From G963663315 sp965231905 (lineage in GTDB: Bacteria > Pseudomonadota > Gammaproteobacteria > Arenicellales > Poriferihabitantaceae): a stretch of DNA of 64,000 bases. Below the pieces are notes generated by a model. That model was not told the origin of the DNA. It saw nothing but the letters and a program-made list of their open reading frames with translations, and searched no databases. Location of the stretch: assembly GCA_965231905.1 (NCBI GenBank), contig CBDDOO010000002.1, positions 1,488,001-1,552,000 on the forward strand, written 5' to 3'. The position numbers and the translations under genes are program-made. Positions 61,114-64,000 of the stretch are shown here, piece by piece (the first letter of the stretch is position 1; every line of letters begins with the position of its first letter).

Positions 61114-61983
61114 TTGGAACTGTTGTTGCAGTCCATCGTTTACGGCTTCATCCAAAGCGGTTTTTTCGCGCTGGCGGCGGTTGGACTTGTTTTGATATTC
61201 GGCGTGATGGGCGTGGTTAATTTCGCCCACGGCGAACTGGTTATGGTCGGAGCCTATACCGTCTGGTTACTGCATGCCCAGAATAATGTACCGTTCCTGC
61301 TGACTGTTGTTATCGCCATTATTCTGGTGTCGGCTATCGGTCTGGTCATGGAACGATTCCTGTTTCGCCCGATGCGTGACGATCCACTGGGCGGACTGAT
61401 TTGTTCGATCGGAGCGCTGTTCATACTCCAGGTGATCGCGACCCTAGTGGGCGGCGACGGACCATCAAAACAGGTGCCTCCTCCCTTCGAAGGCACCATG
61501 ACCCTGTTTGGTTTCCTGCACATACCGAACCAGCGCGTGTTCAGTATTGCGGTCTCCATAGCCGCATTGACCCTGCTCTGGTATTTCCTGACACGGTCAA
61601 AACTGGGCTGGTCCCTGCGCGCTGTCTCTCAGGACCGGGAAGCCGCTGAACTGCAAGGTATCAACAGTAACCGTATTTCAATGATTGCGATTGGCGTCGG
61701 CGCCGCCATGGCGGGATTGGCGGGCGCCCTGTTGGCGCCATTAACCAACATCAATCCGCACATGGGGCACAACGTCATTATCACCGCATTCATCGTCACC
61801 ATCGTGGGTGGGGTCGGCAGCTTGTCAGGCGCAGTCATCGCCTCGATATTTTATGCGTTGTTTCATACGTTGGTCACCACTTACTTCAGTGGCACGATCG
61901 CCACGATCTCCGGCCTGCTCATCATGGTATTGATGTTGATTATCCGGCCTTCGGGAATCATGGGTCGGAGAGTCAGCGAATAG
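61114..61983 (+). CDS. Branched-chain amino acid-type ABC importer, permease 1 (LivH-like, operon 2)
   Basis: 289 residues from TTG 61114, which has AGGAG 7 bases upstream; an in-frame start at 61075 would include the hairpin and is unlikely. LivH motifs GFIQSGFFALAAVGLVLIFG and GVVNFAHGELVM open the protein; SLRAVSQDREAAELQGIN is the ATPase-coupling loop. About eight membrane helices. Confidence 0.93.
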   Translation: MELLLQSIVYGFIQSGFFALAAVGLVLIFGVMGVVNFAHGELVMVGAYTVWLLHAQNNVPFLLTVVIAIILVSAIGLVMERFLFRPMRDDPLGGLICSIGALFILQVIATLVGGDGPSKQVPPPFEGTMTLFGFLHIPNQRVFSIAVSIAALTLLWYFLTRSKLGWSLRAVSQDREAAELQGINSNRISMIAIGVGAAMAGLAGALLAPLTNINPHMGHNVIITAFIVTIVGGVGSLSGAVIASIFYALFHTLVTTYFSGTIATISGLLIMVLMLIIRPSGIMGRRVSE

Positions 61984-61984
61984 C

Positions 61985-62959
61985 ATGACCGCTGCCCGCT
62001 TCACATCATGGGGACCGGTTGCAGGAATACTGGTCATTCTGGTCATTCTGGTCATCCTGCCGCACTTCCTGAAATATCATCATCAGGATTTCATGATTTT
62101 TCTGGCGATCAACATTCTGGTGGTAGTCAGTTATCGACTGGTTACCCTGACCGGAGAATGGTCCCTGATTCATGCCGTGATGATGGGGGTCGGCGCCTAT
62201 TCCAGCGCTCTTGCGACTAAAAATCTGGGGCTTTCGTTCTGGCTTGGCCTGCCGATTGCAGGCATCACCGCCGCAATGATTGCCGCGCTATTGTGTTTCT
62301 CTTTATTCCGTATGACCCGGTTTTACTTCCTGATCGGTTCGTTTGCCGCCGGAGAGGCCATTCGGCTTTTCTGGATTCACTTCATCAAACCCTTTGGCGG
62401 GACCGGGGGAATCAGCGGCATTCCGTCGCCTGAACTGATGAATATTGATTTCCTGGAGCCCATTCCGTATTTTTATTTGACACTGATTATTGTCTCCCTG
62501 TGTTTGTTGTTGCTGTATCGTATCGAAATATCCCGAATCGGCCTGACCCTGAATGCCGTTCACTGGAAAGCGCCCCTGGCAGAATCAGTGGGTATCAATA
62601 CCTGGAACTATCGTTCTCTGGCCTTCATCATCGGTTCATTGTTCGTCGGCATCGCCGGGGCCCTCAAAGTCCACTATATCGGCACTGTAACGCCCAAGCA
62701 GTTTGATATCGGTTTTATGGTATTTATCCTGATCTGGGTTATCGTGGGTGGCTACAGAACCTTTTATGGCGCCATCCTGGGCGTCGTTGTGTTATCTGTT
62801 CTGGATGAGGCGTTCCGGGAGTTTGATGAACTCCGCCCGGCAATATATGGCGGGTTGTTGATTGCTTCCATTCTGTTTCTGCCTGCCGGACTGGAAAGTC
62901 TGCCACAAAAAATCAGGGATATTTTCAGGCTGGAAAATCGACAATTCAGGAAATCCTGA
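61985..62959 (+). CDS. Branched-chain amino acid-type ABC importer, permease 2 (LivM-like, operon 2)
   Basis: 324-residue permease, ATG one base after the previous stop. Many membrane helices; SLIHAVMMGVGAYSSALAT and the C-terminal FIVWVIVGG-like FILIWVIVGGYRTFYGAILG fit LivM. The first helix contains LVILVILVIL, encoded by three tandem CTGGTCATT units (62030-62056), the third with one substitution. It overlaps the LivG-like start by one base. Confidence 0.92.
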   Translation: MTAARFTSWGPVAGILVILVILVILPHFLKYHHQDFMIFLAINILVVVSYRLVTLTGEWSLIHAVMMGVGAYSSALATKNLGLSFWLGLPIAGITAAMIAALLCFSLFRMTRFYFLIGSFAAGEAIRLFWIHFIKPFGGTGGISGIPSPELMNIDFLEPIPYFYLTLIIVSLCLLLLYRIEISRIGLTLNAVHWKAPLAESVGINTWNYRSLAFIIGSLFVGIAGALKVHYIGTVTPKQFDIGFMVFILIWVIVGGYRTFYGAILGVVVLSVLDEAFREFDELRPAIYGGLLIASILFLPAGLESLPQKIRDIFRLENRQFRKS

Positions 62960-63711
62960 TGCCACTCCTCGAGATCAGAAATCTGACGAAAAAATTCAGC
63001 GGTTTGACCGCGTTGAACAATGTCAGCTTTACGGTGGAGGCGAACCACATACATGGCCTCATTGGACCCAATGGAGCTGGCAAAAGCACCCTGTTCAAGA
63101 ACATTTCCGGATTTCATGTCCCGACTGAAGGTGATATCCTGTTCAACGGTGTCAGCGTAAAGGGGCGCAAGCCTCCGGACATTTCAAAACTGGGTATTGT
63201 GCGTACTTTTCAGGAAACTACCTTGTTTCAGGAACTCAGTGTTTTTGATAATGTCCTGGTCGGCGCCCACAACAATATGAGGGTCAACGTCGTTTCCGCC
63301 ATACTGGGACTGGATCGGGACCAGCAGAACGAGGCCGCCCGGTCTGCAATGCAAATGCTTGATTTCATGGGGCTTGTCGAACGCAAACATCAACTGGCGT
63401 CAGAACTGCCGCTGGGTTCCCAACGTACTCTGGCGATCGCCATCGCACTGGTGTCGAAACCTCGTCTGTTACTGATGGATGAACCCTTCGCCGGGATGAA
63501 TCCGTCCGAGTCCAGTCGTATGATGGAGTTGACTCGCAAGGTACGTGAATCCGGTGTTACCATTGTACTGGTCGAACACGACATGAAAGCCGTCATGGGG
63601 TTATGTGATCAACTTACAGTATTGAACTTTGGCTCCCTGCTGGCCCAGGGAACGCCGGAACAGGTAAGAAGCAACCCCGATGTCGTCAGCGCCTATCTTG
63701 GAAGCGGGTAA
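62959..63711 (+). CDS. Branched-chain amino acid-type ABC importer, ATPase 1 (LivG-like, operon 2)
   Basis: 250-residue ABC ATPase with Walker A GPNGAGKST, VRTFQETTLF, Walker B LLLMDEPFAGMNP and the H-loop LVEHDMKAVMG. As in operon 1, the signature loop is atypical (LPLGSQRTLAIAIAL). Seven bases before the LivF-like start. Confidence 0.93.
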   Translation: MPLLEIRNLTKKFSGLTALNNVSFTVEANHIHGLIGPNGAGKSTLFKNISGFHVPTEGDILFNGVSVKGRKPPDISKLGIVRTFQETTLFQELSVFDNVLVGAHNNMRVNVVSAILGLDRDQQNEAARSAMQMLDFMGLVERKHQLASELPLGSQRTLAIAIALVSKPRLLLMDEPFAGMNPSESSRMMELTRKVRESGVTIVLVEHDMKAVMGLCDQLTVLNFGSLLAQGTPEQVRSNPDVVSAYLGSG

Positions 63712-63717
63712 GGCTGG

Positions 63718-64000
63718 ATGAAATTGTCCATACAGGACCTGGAAGTCAAATACAATAATGTGACGGCGCTCAAAGGTATCAGTTTTGATGTCGATGATGG
63801 CGCATTCATTACCTTGATCGGGTCCAATGGCGCGGGGAAAAGCACCATGCTGCGAGCCATATCGGGTTTGGTTAAACCGCAAAGCGGGACGATCAGACTG
63901 GAAGGCGAACGGATTGATCGGACAAGTGTTGATACGATTGTACGCATGGGTGTTGCTCATGTTCCTGAGGGGCGCCGTATTTTCAAGGATTTAAGCGTTC
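63718..64000 (+). CDS. Branched-chain amino acid-type ABC importer, ATPase 2 (LivF-like), partial
   Basis: First 94 codons only; the gene runs off the window. ATG 63718 is followed by MKLSIQDLEVKYNNVTALKG, Walker A GSNGAGKST and the LivF-type VPEGRRIFKDLSV at the edge, with no stop up to position 64000. Last visible member of operon 2. Confidence 0.93.
   Translation, partial: MKLSIQDLEVKYNNVTALKGISFDVDDGAFITLIGSNGAGKSTMLRAISGLVKPQSGTIRLEGERIDRTSVDTIVRMGVAHVPEGRRIFKDLSV

Overview
The window reads as chromosomal DNA of a heterotrophic gammaproteobacterium, probably uncultured. Several gene neighbourhoods typical of that class are intact: ftsK-lolA-crcB-serS, dapB-(x)-carA-carB-greA, lepA-lepB-rnc-era-recO, rpsF-rpsR-rplI-dnaB-alr-radA, rho-rpmE, and aceE-aceF-lpd with the homodimeric 891-residue E1. 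Coding density is high, with many 1-8 base overlaps and frequent GTG/TTG starts. I saw no rRNA, tRNA, CRISPR array, prophage or insertion sequence with a transposase. An outright species call is not supported by the sequence alone.

Layout. 1-4200 (mostly minus): cut-off gpmI, rdgB, rph, a GNAT acetyltransferase and an agmatinase-family ureohydrolase. 4300-11300: metY, a proVWX-type betaine importer, fdhD, and a glutamine-synthetase-like (PuuA-type) ligase. 11400-26500 (plus): rluC, ftsK, lolA, crcB, serS, dapB, a lone AAA+ ATPase, a probable attenuator leader, carAB, greA, beta-carbonic anhydrase, an HD protein and an AEC transporter. 26550-32900: a visibly AT-richer accessory segment with a complete branched-chain-amino-acid-type ABC importer translationally coupled to an Asp/Glu/hydantoin-racemase-family enzyme, then a TacA-type antitoxin with a truncated GNAT toxin. 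32900-38200: peroxiredoxin, SDR, Gfo/Idh/MocA oxidoreductase, AlaX, and mobA-tupC-tupB. 38300-49000: translation/RNA-processing genes and the pyruvate dehydrogenase complex. 49100-59700: ribosomal and replication genes, an FKBP isomerase, a MocR regulator, rho, rpmE, hemL. 59780-64000: a second branched-chain-type ABC importer with core-like base composition, cut off in its second ATPase gene.

How the genes work together. The metabolic themes are import of betaine and amino-acid-like solutes (three ABC systems), polyamine or guanidino-compound breakdown (ureohydrolase plus PuuA-like ligase, not adjacent), carbamoyl phosphate, lysine and methionine synthesis, and molybdenum/tungsten enzyme maturation (fdhD, mobA, tupBC) with no formate dehydrogenase in view.

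The most notable signals are not whole genes. (1) Three copies of a hairpin-headed repeat, one apparently carrying a second repeat in its loop, make up most of the linker of the pyruvate dehydrogenase E2 protein. (2) The carAB leader has a promoter, a 47-codon open frame running straight through a strong intrinsic terminator, and the carA start just beyond, like the pyrBI attenuator plan. (3) A second GC-rich palindromic repeat family forms the translated C-terminal tail of CarB and recurs elsewhere. (4) All three substrate-binding-protein/permease junctions carry an unrelated strong RNA hairpin.
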